Assembly (NCBI RefSeq): GCF_018991925.1
Contig: NW_024720711.1
Span: forward strand, 6,578,087 to 6,642,086
DNA length: 64,000 nucleotides
Origin: Homarus americanus
Lineage: Eukaryota > Arthropoda > Malacostraca > Decapoda > Nephropidae
Direction: 5' to 3'
A program made the position numbers and the translations under genes. Shown piece by piece: positions 44,793 through 55,654 of the stretch. Within the stretch, counting starts at the first letter, position 1, and every line of letters begins with the position of its first letter. The notes below the pieces were generated by a model that was not told where the DNA came from, made no database searches, and was given only the letters and a program-made list of their open reading frames with translations.

Positions 44793-44866
44793 TGGCCCGT
44801 AAGGGGATCGAACCCTCGACATCCGCGTTATTAGCACGGCGCTCTAACCAACTGAGCTAACGGGCC
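44793..44866 (-). tRNA. tRNA-Ile-AAT: tRNA-Ile (anticodon AAT), array copy 5
   Basis: Intact consensus sequence, TATATAAA flank, no T4 terminator in the trailer. Confidence 0.93.
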
Positions 44867-45477
44867 ACGAGTGTCACTAACTTTGGGAATATAATACATA
44901 TTCTATATAAACACCATTACACCTGTGTGACTATAAACAGCGAAGCTATTTCTTTTTTTTATTCTTTCCCAATTATATTTTCGTACACATAACATTGAAC
45001 TTTTTTTGCTCAAAATTTGAAGTTAGCTTAAGGCTGACACCCGGAAGTGAAGATTAATACACTGAAATATTCATGAGGGGTGTGTTGACTTAATTTAAGG
45101 ATATATATATATATAGTAAGTCATGATAATAATCACTCTTAATAATTACCGTCCTACCTTCCAACTCTCCCTCACACCCCTGATACCTCCCTCGCCCCCC
45201 CCCTCTTACATCCTTCCTCCCTTTCACAGACTTTCTCCTTCCTTTCCTTCTCTTACATCCTCTCTCTTTTTCACTCCTTTCTTACCTCTTACGCATCCTC
45301 TACCTTCCCACTTATATCCTCCTCCTCATTCACTTACTCCCTCCTACCTTCAATCCATCCCTCCCTCTCTCTCCTTTCCTCTCTACCTCCCTCCCTCCCT
45401 CCCTCCCAGCAGGGGAACACTTCCCTCCTCCAGCATCACATAATCCCCCACATCCTTCACCATCATCTCCTACAGGT

Positions 45478-45665
45478 CAGGTGAACGTCTTGGGTCCTAA
45501 GTGCTTACACGTTAATATGAAAATTCCAGGTATCAAGTTATCAAAGATCTGTTCCTTAATGTTTCTCTATGAACTAGTGAGAAAGGTGTTGTGATACAGT
45601 CTTATCGTAAATGTGACGCCATTACGATCATTATATGGCGAGGTAACATGAAATGTATAGAAGTT
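45478..45665 (+). pseudogene. Exon-like module, frameshifted
   Basis: Relative to its neighbours it lacks a base in GAGAAAGGTGTTGTG and about 6 bp before GCGAGGTAAC, breaking the frame. Confidence 0.55.
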
Positions 45666-45866
45666 TTCTCACTGTAACACAAATAAATCTGATGATGTGT
45701 ATATCCCAATATAGAGGATCATTAGTACAGGTGGAGGAGGCTCACCTGTTTGGCTAGTGTCAGGCGGTGATCATGTAAACAGGAACAAACAATAATTCAG
45801 AGGCTGTCCAGAGTCTGACAAAGTATAAAGAAAGAAGTTACCCCTGCGAAGGAGGGAACTCGACTT

Positions 45867-45940
45867 TGGCCCGTAAGGGGATCGAACCCTCGACATCCGC
45901 GTTATTAGCACGGCGCTCTAACCAACTGAGCTAACGGGCC
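45867..45940 (-). tRNA. tRNA-Ile-AAT: tRNA-Ile (anticodon AAT), array copy 6
   Basis: Intact consensus sequence. Trailer CTTCTTTCTTTATAC without T4. Confidence 0.93.
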
Positions 45941-46166
45941 ACAAGTGTCACTAAATTTGGGAATAAAATACATATTCTATATAAACACCATTACAGCTGT
46001 GTGACTATAAACACCGAAGTTATTCCTTTTGTTTTATTCTTTCCCAATTATATTTTCGTACACATAACATTGAACTTTTTTTGCTCAAAATTTGAAGTTA
46101 GCTGAACGCTAACGCCCGTAAGTGTGAATTATTACACATCCTTCACCATCATCTCCTACAGGTTAG

Positions 46167-46397
46167 GTGAACGTCTCGGGTCTTAAGTGTCTACACGTTA
46201 ACATGAAAATTCCAGGTTTCGAGTTATCAAAGATATGTGCCTTAATGTTTCTCTATGAACTGGCGAGAGAGGTTGTTGTAATACAATCTTATCGTAAATG
46301 TGACGCCTTTAGGGCCATTATATTGGTGCTGCGAGGTAACATGAGCTGTATCAAAGTTTTCTCACGTTTACTACAAGAAAATTTTAAATTAGAATAA
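46167..46397 (+). other. Exon-like module, B type, full-length frame
   Basis: 76-codon frame ending RLLQENFKLE. Differs from the 44376 copy at a handful of residues (AREV, LRGNM, CIKV). TAG immediately upstream in frame. Confidence 0.35.
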
Positions 46398-46582
46398 ATG
46401 TGATAATGTGGATATCCAAATACAGAAGATCATTATAGTCTGTGCAGGTGGAGGAGCCTCACCTGTGTAGCTAGTGTCAGGCGGTGGTCATGTAAACAGG
46501 AACAAACAATAATTCAGAGGCTGTCCAGAGTCTGACAAGGTATAAAGAAAGAAGTTACCCGTGCCAGGAGGGAACTCGACTT

Positions 46583-46656
46583 TGGCCCGTAAGGGGATCG
46601 AACCCTCGACATCCGCGTTATTAGCACGGCGCTCTAACCAACTGAGCTAACGGGCC
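46583..46656 (-). tRNA. tRNA-Ile-AAT: tRNA-Ile (anticodon AAT), array copy 7
   Basis: Intact consensus sequence. Trailer lacks T4. Confidence 0.93.
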
Positions 46657-47264
46657 ACGAGTGTCACTAACTTTGGGAATATAATACATATTCTATATAA
46701 ACACCATTACACCTGTGTGACTATAAACAGCGAAGCTATTTCTTTTTTTTATTCTTACCCAATTATATTTTCGTACACATAACATTGAACTTTTTTTGCT
46801 CAAAATTTGAAGTTAGCTTAAGGCTGACACCCGGAAGTGAAGATTAATACACTGAAATATTCATGAGGGGTGTGTTGACTTAATTTAAGGATATATATAT
46901 ATAGTAAGAAATGATAATAATCACTCCTAATAATTATCGTCCTACCTTCCAACTCTCCCTCACACCCCTGATACCTCCCTCGCCCCCCCCCCTCTCTTAC
47001 ATCCTTCCTCCCTTTCACAGACTTTCTGCTTCCCTTCCTTCTCTTACATCCTCTCTCTTTTTCACTCCTTTCTTACCTCTTACGCATCCTCTACCTTCCC
47101 ACTTATATCCTCCTCCTCATTCACTTACTCCCTCCTACCTTCTATCCATCCCTCCCTCTCTCTCCTTTCCTCTCTACCTCCCTCCCTCCCTCCCAGCAGG
47201 GAAACACTTCCCTCCTCCAGCATCACATAATCCCCCACATCCTTAACCATCATCTCCTACAGGT

Positions 47265-47450
47265 CAGGTGAACGTCTTGGGTCCTAAGTGCTTACACGTT
47301 AATATGAAAATTCCAGGTATCGAGTTATCAAAGATCTGTTCCTTAATGTTTCTTTATGAACTAGTGAGAGAGGTTGTTGTGATACAGTCTTATCGTAAAT
47401 GTGACGCCATTAGGGCCATTATATTGGTGCTGCGAGGTAACATGAAATGA
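47265..47450 (+). other. Exon-like module, short form
   Basis: Reads QVNVLGPKCLHVNMKIPGIE, then as the 41824 copy with REVVV for RGVVV, to RGNMK and stop. Confidence 0.35.
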
Positions 47451-47660
47451 ATAGAAGTTTTCTAACTGTAACACAAATAAATCTGATGATGTGTATATCC
47501 CAATATAGAGGATAATTAGTACAGGTGGAGGAGGGTCACCTATTTGGCTAGTGTCAGGCGGTGATCATGTAAACAGGAACAAACAATAATTCAGAAGCTG
47601 TCCAGAGTCTGACAAAGTATAAAGAAAGAAGTTACCCCTGCGAAGGAGGGAACTCGACTT

Positions 47661-47734
47661 TGGCCCGTAAGGGGATCGAATCCTCGACATCCGCGTTATT
47701 AGCACGGCGCTCTAACCAACTGAGCTAACGGGCC
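47661..47734 (-). tRNA. tRNA-Ile-AAT: tRNA-Ile (anticodon AAT), array copy 8
   Basis: One substitution changes the T stem/B box (GATTCGATCC for GGTTCGATCC), giving an A-C mismatch at the base next to the T loop. It may be weakly transcribed or non-functional. Confidence 0.82.
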
Positions 47735-47959
47735 ACGAGTGTCACTAACTTTGGGAATAAAATACATATTCTATATAAACACCATTACAGCTGTGTGACT
47801 ATAAACAGCGAAGTTATTCCTTTTTTTTATTCTTTCCCAATTATATTTTCGTATACATAACATTGAACTTTTTTGGCTCAAAATTTGAAGTTAGCTGAAC
47901 ACTAACGCCCGTAAGTGTGAATTATTACACATCCTTCACCATCATCTCCTACAGGTTAG

Positions 47960-48190
47960 GTGAACGTCTCGGGTCTTAAGTGTTTACACGTTAACATGAA
48001 AATTCCAGGTTTCGAGTTATCAAAGATATGTGCCTTAATGTTTCTCTATGAACTGGCGAGAGAGGTTGTTGTAATACAATCTTATCGTAAATGTGACGCC
48101 ATTAGGGCCATTATATTGGTGCTGCGAGGTAACATGAGCTGTATCGAAGTTTTCTCACGTTTACTACAAGAAAATTTTAAATTAGAATAA
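47960..48190 (+). other. Exon-like module, B type, full-length frame
   Basis: 76-codon frame, identical in translation to the copy at 49055 (GFELSKICALMFLYELAREV, CDAIRAIILVLRGNM, RLLQENFKLE). Confidence 0.35.
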
Positions 48191-48376
48191 ATCTGATAAT
48201 GTGGATATCCAAATACAGAAGATCATTATAGTCTGTGCAGGTGGAGGAGCCTCACCTGTGTAGCTAGTGTCAGGCGGTGATCATGTAAACAGGAACAAAC
48301 AATAATTCAGAGGCTGTCCAGAGTCTGACAAGGTATAAAGAAAGAAGTTACCTCTGCGAAGGAGGGAACTCGACTT

Positions 48377-48450
48377 TGGCCCGTAAGGGGATCGAACCCT
48401 CGACATCCGCGTTATTAGCACGGCGCTCTAACCAACTGAGCTAACGGGCC
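48377..48450 (-). tRNA. tRNA-Ile-AAT: tRNA-Ile (anticodon AAT), array copy 9
   Basis: Intact consensus sequence. Trailer lacks T4. Confidence 0.93.
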
Positions 48451-49054
48451 ACGAGTGTCACTAACTTTGGGAATATAATACATATTCTATATAAACACCA
48501 TTACACCTGTGTGACTATAAACAGCGAAGCTATTTCTTTTTTTTATTCTTTCCCAATTATATTTTCGTACACATAACATTGAACTTTTTTTGCTCAAAAT
48601 TTGAAGTTAGCTTAAGGCTGACACCCGGAAGTGAAGATTAATACACTGAAATATTCATGAGGGGTGTGTTGACTTAATTTAAGGATATATATATATAGTA
48701 AGTAATGATAATAATCACTCTTAATAATTACCGTCCTACCTTCCAACTCTCCCTCACACCCCTGATACCTCCCTCGCCCCCCCTCTACATCCTTCCTCCT
48801 TTCACAGACTTTCTCCTTCCCTTCCTTCTCTTATATCCTCTCTTTTTCATTCCTTTTCTTACCTCTTACGCATCCTCTACCTTTTCCCACTTATATCCTC
48901 CTCCTGATTCACTACTCTCCCTCCTACCTTCTATCCATCCCTCCCTCTCTCTTTCTCCTCTCTCCTCCCTCCCTCCCCCCTCCCAGCAGGGAACACTTCT
49001 CCTCCAGCATCACATAATCCCCCACATCCTTCACCATCATCTCCTACAGGTTAG

Positions 49055-49285
49055 GTGAACGTCTCGGGTCTTAAGTGTTTACACGTTAACATGAAAATTC
49101 CAGGTTTCGAGTTATCAAAGATATGTGCCTTAATGTTTCTCTATGAACTGGCGAGAGAGGTTGTTGTAATACAATCTTATCGTAAATGTGACGCCATTAG
49201 GGCCATTATATTGGTGCTGCGAGGTAACATGAGCTGTATCGAAGTTTTCTCACGTTTACTACAAGAAAATTTTAAATTAGAATAA
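49055..49285 (+). other. Exon-like module, B type in an A unit
   Basis: The unit starts as type A (TA run, CT tract) but from about 49010 switches to B-type sequence (GGTTAGGTGAACGTCTCGGG, RLLQENFKLE ending). This is a recombinant or gene-converted unit. Confidence 0.4.
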
Positions 49286-49471
49286 ATGTGATAATGTGGA
49301 TATCCAAATACAGAAGATCATTATAGTCTGTGCAGGTGGAGGAGCCTCACCTGTGTAGCTAGTGTCAGGCGGTGGTCATGTAAACAGGAACAAACAATAA
49401 TTCAGAGGCTGTCCAGAGTCTGACAAGGTATAAAGAAAGAAGTTACCTCTGCGAAGGAGGGCACTCGACTT

Positions 49472-49545
49472 TGGCCCGTAAGGGGATCGAACCCTCGACA
49501 TCCGCGTTATTAGCACGGCGCTCTAACCAACTGAGCTAACGGGCC
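49472..49545 (-). tRNA. tRNA-Ile-AAT: tRNA-Ile (anticodon AAT), array copy 10 (last)
   Basis: Intact consensus sequence. Trailer lacks T4. A B-type flank follows on the right. Confidence 0.93.
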
Positions 49546-49771
49546 ACGAGTGTCACTAACTTTGGGAATAAAATACAAATTCTATATAAACACCATTACA
49601 CCTGTGTGACTATAAACAGCGAAGCTATTCCTTTTTTTTTATTTTTTCCCAATTATATTTTCGTACACATAACATTGAACTTTTTTTGCTCAAAATTTGA
49701 AGTTAGCTGAACGCTGACACCCGTAAGTGTGAATTATTACACATCCTTCACCATCATCTCCTACAGGTTAG

Positions 49772-50002
49772 GTGAACGTCTCATGTCTTAAGTATTTACA
49801 CGTTAACATGAAAATTCCAGGCATTGAGTTATCAAAGATCTGTTCCTTAATGTTTCTCAATGAACTGGTGAGAGAGGTTGTTGTGATACAGTCTTATCGT
49901 AAATGTGACGCCATTACGGTCATTATATTGATGCTGCGAGGTAACATGAGCTGTATAGATGTTTTCTCACGTTTAATAAAGGATAATTTTAAATTAGAAT
50001 AA
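49772..50002 (+). other. Exon-like module, terminal diverged copy
   Basis: Reads VNVSCLKYLHVNMKIPGIEL, SKICSLMFLNELVREVVVIQ, SYRKCDAITVIILMLRGNMS, CIDVFSRLIKDNFKLE. It is more diverged than internal copies, as expected at an array edge, yet the frame is still open. Confidence 0.4.
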
Positions 50003-50045
50003 ATCTGATAATGTGGATATCCCATCGTAGAAGATCATTAGTATG

Positions 50046-50434
50046 TGCAGGTGAAGGAGGCTCACCTGTGTGGCTCGTGTCAGGCGGTGGACTTCCTACA
50101 CGGGGTTTCAGCTTAATCGTGAATGAAGTAATGAACCATCCCCTGGACTACACGTGTCGGAGTGTGAAGGCACACCAGCTATTCAGATAAATTTCCTCTG
50201 GGTGTAGGTGCTCCCCGTGCGTCATAGAGCATGTGTACATACACACACAGACTATTGTGTCTGGTGGTGTCTATTCTTGGTTTTGTGGCTTCGTCACAAT
50301 ACAAATCGTGTCGGCTTTTCGGTACTATGAATAACGTTAACCTTCCATCCCCTAACAGCCTGACGCCATCACACAACCACCAAGTTCAAAACAAAGAAAA
50401 TTATTGAAATATTCAGGCATTCTACCTCCAGGTT
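50046..50434. other. Array edge; unique sequence
   Basis: Homology to the array trailer stops after GTGTCAGGCGGTGG (about 50093). No gene recognised. Confidence 0.6.
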
Positions 50435-50436
50435 AC

Positions 50437-50513
50437 CTAATGAGGGGACCGAACTCCAAACACTCCAGGTATTAGCGTGGCGCTCTAACTAACAGACTCG
50501 AGTAACGGGAACC
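50437..50513 (-). pseudogene. Strongly degenerate tRNA-Ile
   Basis: ATGAGGGGACCGAACTCC, TATTAGCGTGGCGCTCTAAC and GAGTAACGGG follow the same order as tRNA-Ile on the minus strand, with many substitutions and small indels. The upstream flank TTATATTTATATCCGGCCAC resembles that of the 30090 copy. Confidence 0.65.
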
Positions 50514-50742
50514 AATGCTTATATTTATATCCGGCCACCAGCGTGTTTACCAGCGATGGCTGACACGTGGCGGGGAATTAATAGTTGCTTCATCACTTAA
50601 TTTTCTGTTTGCACAGTCACAAATTAATCATTTATTCATATAATAAGATTCACATATTAATCTTTCCCTTCTTATCTTTTTAATTGTGTTGATGAAGAAT
50701 TAGTGCACATTCGAGGTAAGGAATGTGAGAGATATTTCTTTA

Positions 50743-50774
50743 GTAGAGATAGATAGATAGATAGATAGATAGAG
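50743..50774. repeat. (GATA)n microsatellite
   Basis: About seven GATA units. Confidence 0.9.
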
Positions 50775-51120
50775 ATATTTATGTCACACTGTTTCAACTT
50801 GGGTATAGACAGTGCACTGCAGGTATACACACAATTGTACACAATAAGTACATTCAACGAATAGTGCAAGAATATAATAAATTCCCGTTAGATGGTTGTT
50901 TGTTCATTAAGTAGGTCACAGGTCGCCCCAGGTGAGAGAGAGATAAAGTGCTTACCTGAAGATGACGTGTGTGCTCTCCCCACCAACACACACAGTAACA
51001 ATATTAATAGAAGATAATGATGAAAGTTACATATTACACGAGTTAACTGGTTGAGTTGTTAAGGAGGGTATGAGAGGGATAAAAATACTCTCCTGCACTA
51101 ATTCATGGAGGCAATAGTTC

Positions 51121-51194
51121 TGGCCCGTAAGGGGATCGAACCCTCGACATCCGCGTTATTAGCACGGCACTCTAACCAACTGAGCTAACGGGCC
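51121..51194 (-). tRNA. tRNA-Ile-AAT: tRNA-Ile (anticodon AAT)
   Basis: One change relative to the others turns a D-stem G-C pair into G-U (GAGT for GAGC), still foldable. Unrelated flanks: TATATACTATA at 51216-51226 (-22 to -32) and a T5 run (A5 at 51081-51085) 35 bp downstream. Confidence 0.93.
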
Positions 51195-51449
51195 AGCTGT
51201 TACACAATGGGCCACTATATACTATAACTGAAGACAACATGTATACCAACATTGTTAAGCAGCAGTGAGAACAAGAGGTTCGTCAACTCTGAAGGGATTA
51301 CATAAAATTATGGAGGATTACTGTGTATGTTAGTGAGTAGTCGCCTGTGTAGACCTATCCTATATCTTCACTACTGTTGACGATAACGGTGGAGCCGTGA
51401 TCCATAGTTCAAGTGTTAAAAATATACAGTGGCTTCACCAGCGATCGTT

Positions 51450-51523
51450 GGCCCGTTAGCTCAGTTGGTTAGAGCGCCGTGCTAATAACGCGGATGTCGA
51501 GGGTTCGATCCCCTTATGGGCCA
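51450..51523 (+). tRNA. tRNA-Ile-AAT: tRNA-Ile (anticodon AAT), only plus-strand copy
   Basis: Intact cloverleaf, with one G-U pair in the acceptor stem (3' strand ATGGGCC). AATATA at 51421-51426, about -25. T7 terminator at 51556-51562, 33 bp downstream. It is divergent to the 51121 copy, with 255 bp between their 5' ends. Confidence 0.95.
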
Positions 51524-51742
51524 GGTAGATTGTCTCCATAAGGAAACTTGGGAGATTTTTTTATCCCTCTGATGCCCGCGTTATACAGTATACTGTATGT
51601 GGATGCCAAATATATCAACAATGAAATCAATGTTTCACCAGTATCGACACTACCACTACACCACAACCATCACCACTTGACACTTAAACTATTAATCTTA
51701 TCTTCTGGCGACTGACCTTGACTCTCAGTGGGTAGCAAGATA

Positions 51743-52003
51743 ATGTTACACTCGGGTAAACAATGTCACTTGATGCTTTTCTGTCATCTTGTTTGTTTAC
51801 TTCTAACAGGCGTTATTTGTCGTGAACACATGACAGTACTAGCCCGTCTAAAAGACAGTAATGCTTATAGAAATGTGGGCTGCATACATTATATTAATAT
51901 AGTTACATCACCCACGGTAATTAAACTAGGAGCAAGTGTTGTAAATCGAGAGTTGCGAATTCGTATTCAGGGACAAGTTGTTGGAGCTTCCAATACCTTG
52001 TAA
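51743..52003 (+). CDS. Hypothetical small ORF with signal-peptide-like N-terminus
   Basis: From ATG 51743 (86 codons) or ATG 51773 (76 codons). The second Met begins MLFCHLVCLLLTGVIC, a hydrophobic stretch like a secretion signal, followed by REHMTVLARLKDSNAYRNVG and VNRELRIRIQGQVVGASNTL. I recognise no family. It lies directly upstream of a LINE-type 3' UTR (52005-52187) and may be LINE-derived or chance. Confidence 0.15.
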   Translation: MLHSGKQCHLMLFCHLVCLLLTGVICREHMTVLARLKDSNAYRNVGCIHYINIVTSPTVIKLGASVVNRELRIRIQGQVVGASNTL

Positions 52004-52004
52004 C

Positions 52005-52187
52005 TTGCTGAGACATAAACCATTGACTCTTCAGGCTTCTACGCCCTTGACTCTTCAGGCTTCTATGCCCTTAACTCATGAGACATAAGGCAAGCATGAA
52101 CTTAGCATGCTTCCCTGTTGGGCGCTGTAAACGCTTCTGCGCTTCACCTTACACAAGGATGTAGTGGGGGGGTGGGGTGCCTAAAAA
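52005..52187 (+). mobile_element. 3' UTR copy of the I-like LINE (see 55655-57540)
   Basis: Matches the minus-strand segment 55670-55850: TAACTTGCTGA, CTTCTACGCCCTT, GGCAAGCATGAACTTA, GCTTCTGCGCTTCACCTT and GGGGTGCC. A 20-bp 'CCTTGACTCTTCAGGCTTCT' unit is duplicated within it. The coding part is absent. Confidence 0.7.
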
Positions 52188-52312
52188 AAAGAAGTTTATC
52201 TGCCGGTTATCTTCCTCCCTCCTTTTTCCCTACTTTCTCTCCTTCCTCCTTCCCTAGATCCTTCCATTCCCCCTGTCCAACTTCTTATCCTCCTTACCTC
52301 ATTCCTTCCCTC

Positions 52313-52717
52313 CCTGATGACACTAAAATAGGGAGTGTAATTAAATCTGACAAGGACTCCGCAAAACTACAGGAAGATCTAAAAAAAAATTTCGAATGGT
52401 CTGAAAAATGGCAGATGAAATTCAATGTGGACAAATGTAAAGTACTCAGTATAGGAGATGTAAACAGGGAAACCAGATACCAAATGAGCAACGATGTTAT
52501 TGAGAAATCCGACTGCGAGAAGGATTTAGGAGTAATGATAAGTAGGAATCTTAAGCCAAGTAAACAATGTGTATTTGCTCGAAACAAGGCTAATAAAGTA
52601 CTTGGGTTCATACAAAGGAGTGTTAGTTACAAGACTAGCGAGGTCATCCGAAAATTATATCTTGCGCTTGATAGACCTCACTTGGATTACGCAGTTCAAT
52701 TCTGGTCACCGTATTAA
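52313..52717 (+). pseudogene. L-C RT C-terminal fragment
   Basis: Uninterrupted 134-codon segment ending at a TAA after FWSPY (52715-52717), where the 62.4 kb copy continues YYRMDIESLE. A point change has created the stop. Confidence 0.65.
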
Positions 52718-53185
52718 AGAATGGATATAGAATCCTTGGAAAGAATTCAGAGGAGAATGACAAGACTAATCCCAGGCATTAGGAACCTTGAGTACAGAGA
52801 CAGGTTAAACCCATTAAAGCATCTTAATCTGCACTCCCTCGAGAGAAGTAGAGTGAGAGGCGATATGATAGGTGTATAAATGGAAGTCAGGGCTGAACAA
52901 AGGGGACATTACAAAGTACTCAAACTATCCAACCAGGAGCGAACTCGTTACAATGGTTTTAAATTAGACAAATTTAGATTTAGGCGCGACAACATTGGTT
53001 TAGAAATAGATTAGTGGACGAGTGGAGCAAGTTACCAAATATCATCATTAACTCGAATACGCTGGATAGCTTCAAACATAGGTTGGATGGATATATGAGC
53101 ACTAGGGGTTGGGTGTAAATGAGACTGCCCAGTATGGGCCAATAGGCCCGCTGCAGTTTCCTCCATTCTTATGTTCTTATGTTTG
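52313..53185 (+). mobile_element. LINE family L-C, 5'-truncated copy
   Basis: + strand, truncated inside the RT active-site box (DDTKIGSVIKSDKDSAKLQE remains). Continues FEWSEKWQMKFNVDKCKVLS, CEKDLGVMISRNLKPSKQCV, RPHLDYAVQFWSPY then stop, RMDIESLERIQRRMTRLIPG, and after frameshifts LSNQERTRYNGFKLDKFRF. The 3' UTR reads GCCAATAGGCCCGCTGCAG and ends CTTATGTTCTTATG. Strongly similar to the minus-strand copy at 62126-63290. The C-terminal layout is CR1/L2/Jockey-like (inference). Confidence 0.87.
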
Positions 53186-53189
53186 AATC

Positions 53190-53945
53190 GCGCCTTCGTT
53201 GAGGTGTTGCTGGAGGCTTTTGTTGCTACACAAACACGTGCTCCCCGGGGCGCTTGGCTGCCAGGGTTACCAGAGGATATGTCTGTTCACCATCTTCCTC
53301 ACTGTTTTTTTTATCTGTTTTTTTTTCCATAGCCTTGTACAGTACAAGTGATATTACACACACAACGTTCTCGATTGTGTGAAGATAGAACCTTTTAGGG
53401 ATAGGTCCAAGCACACTGTGTGTGAAATGGCACAACACTTCATCTCTAATGGGAAGATAGCCGAAATATTAAGATTGTATCCACTTTTATGCACTTAGTA
53501 ACTATATCAGTTCCCATGTATAGAACCAAACACACTTTGGGCTTGAATACTTCTCACGCAAGTGTGAATAACAAAGTGTGCGACCAGACATACTGCCTCA
53601 CACTCCGGTACTCACGCAGTTGTGAATAAGTTACCCTTTATGTATAGAACTAAAATAATGTAATTGAATTACCATGTAACATTCAGTGCCATAATATCCT
53701 GACCACGGGGGTTAATTATTCTGCCCGTTTGTAAACCATACTATGTAATCCTTTTGCGCTACCGCTCACAGGATGAGTATGGGGTGCACAATAAACTAGC
53801 AGCTGTAAGCAGCAAAAAAATAAATAAAAAATCACACACACATACAAACCTGATATTCACACAAGCAATAACAACACACTAATAAGAGTGAATGGCACAA
53901 AAATAACAATATCACCTAAAATTACATTGTACGAAAACCGGCAAA
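53190..53945. other. Intergenic, no gene recognised
   Basis: Mixed composition with no array or frame of note. Confidence 0.5.
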
Positions 53946-53949
53946 ATCG

Positions 53950-54300
53950 TACTGTTAATTATCATAAAGACAGTGTAAAACATATTGTAAATTATTGTAA
54001 AAAATTGATAAAGCCAGTGTAAATTATAGTAAAATACAAGGATAAATCCGTACTGTAAATTACTGTAAAAAACGGGATAAAAACATTCTGTAAAAAAATC
54101 CATCTGTAATATAATAAAGTAAAACAATTAAAAATCCCAATGTAAAAACATTGCAGAAAATAAGATAACAAAACCCCACTTAAAAATTTGATAACAAAAG
54201 CAAGATAAAAAATTCCAATGTAAAACCACAATGTAAAAAAAATCCCAAACAACAATATACAGAAAAAAACGCAAAACACAGGGATAAAATACGTCGAATG
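53950..54300. repeat. Diverged A/T-rich tandem (TGTAAATTA-TGTAAAA)
   Basis: Irregular units with GTAAATTACTGTAAAA, GTAAATTATTGTAAAA and GATAAAA(C/T)CC. The reverse-strand Phe/Tyr-rich frames of up to 120 codons come from this composition. Confidence 0.55.
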
Positions 54301-54429
54301 TAGGAGGAAAAAAACACAAAAAAAGATAAAATTGGTGATGTTTTGCCGAGACAAATTGTGGGGACAAAAATCTTGGGATTAAGGAAAAGAAAATTTATTG
54401 CTAAGGAAATGTGAGAGCAAGAAGGTCAC

Positions 54430-54965
54430 AAGTGGAGGCGGTGCACCCACACTAAAAGGATTAAACCTAATGAGAAGATTTAGTTGGCCTGGGGGTAATT
54501 AAGGTAGGGATGTGAGGGTGAGTCAAGGGAGGGGGTGGAGGTGGACCTGGGAGTGGGGGGTTAAGGTAGGGGATGTGGGGGTGACTGAAAAGAGGGGCTG
54601 AAGGTGGAAGAGGAGGGGGATAATGGTGGGGAAGAGGGGGGTGATGGTGGGGAGAAGGGGGATAAAAGTAGGGGAGGGTGGAAAGAAGGTTGAATAGGGA
54701 GAGGGGAGTTAAGGGGGGTACTAGTAAAAAATAAGAATAAGCAGGAAGTAATGGAAGGGATATAGGAGAAAGAACAAGAAGAAATAAGAGAAAGGAAAGG
54801 AAAAGGAGAAGAAGAACAGAAGGAAGATGAAGAAAATGAATAAGAGGATAAATTTGAGGAAAGACAAGAGACGAAAGAAGAAATACAGGAGACGAAGACC
54901 TAAGAAGAATGCAGAAAAGGGGAAAAGAAGAGAAGACGATGAAGTGAGAGGAAAGGAAGCACGAG
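54430..54965. repeat. Purine-rich tract (G-rich, then GAA/AAG-rich)
   Basis: 54490-54720 is GGTGGGGG/GATGGTGGGG-like, and 54720-54965 is A/G-rich (AAGAAGAAATAAGAGAAAGG). No gene. Confidence 0.75.
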
Positions 54966-54969
54966 AGCT

Positions 54970-55650
54970 TTACAAAGGACGATAACTTAATTTTATATTG
55001 GGGTTAAATCAACATGAAGAAAAACAACATTAACAACAACACTACTACTACTACTACAAATAATAATAATAATAATGGCGATAAAAAATATAGCTAATAA
55101 ACATAACTCAACATAGCACTACTAAATACAGTTTACGTCCGCGTTAATATGTTCTACGTAAAAACAAAAAATTACCTCAGCCATATTTTATTTATTTCCG
55201 TCTATTTTTATTGGTGATGGCCGCCGTGCACGTAAAACTAATTTATTTTATTTGGTTTTGCGTCAGAGATCGATTAATACACACTAATGACCAAAGTTGA
55301 GTTGACTGTCATTCGGATTAAAAAAAAAAGAGTATTAATTTGTTTTTGAGCTCGACTGGTGGAAAATATTTACATGTTAACCTGTAGCTTTTTGAAGTTT
55401 GCGTCGGGGCCGGGGGAAATTTTAACCAAACCTTCACGCCCCCGCTGGGTTCACCTATTTCATCAAAGTCAATTTTGATGGATTTACGCCACAACACCAA
55501 CACAAATATTAGATTAGAAAAAAAGTAAAAAATTAATGTTTGTGGTTTTGATGAGATGTTGAAGTAATAGGATAAAACTTGGGAAATAATTTTGTACATT
55601 TAGAAATATTTTTGTTCTGTAATGCTACAGGAGAAAAATAAAATATTATA
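54970..55650. other. A/T-rich intergenic, no gene recognised
   Basis: Short (ACT)n(AAT)n near 55040-55075, nothing else supported. Confidence 0.5.
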
Positions 55651-55654
55651 TTTA

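Noticed and set aside
53912..54367. Phe/Tyr-rich membrane protein on the minus strand
   Set aside because: Overlapping frames over an A/T-rich degenerate tandem; no start context, and equal openness in several frames.
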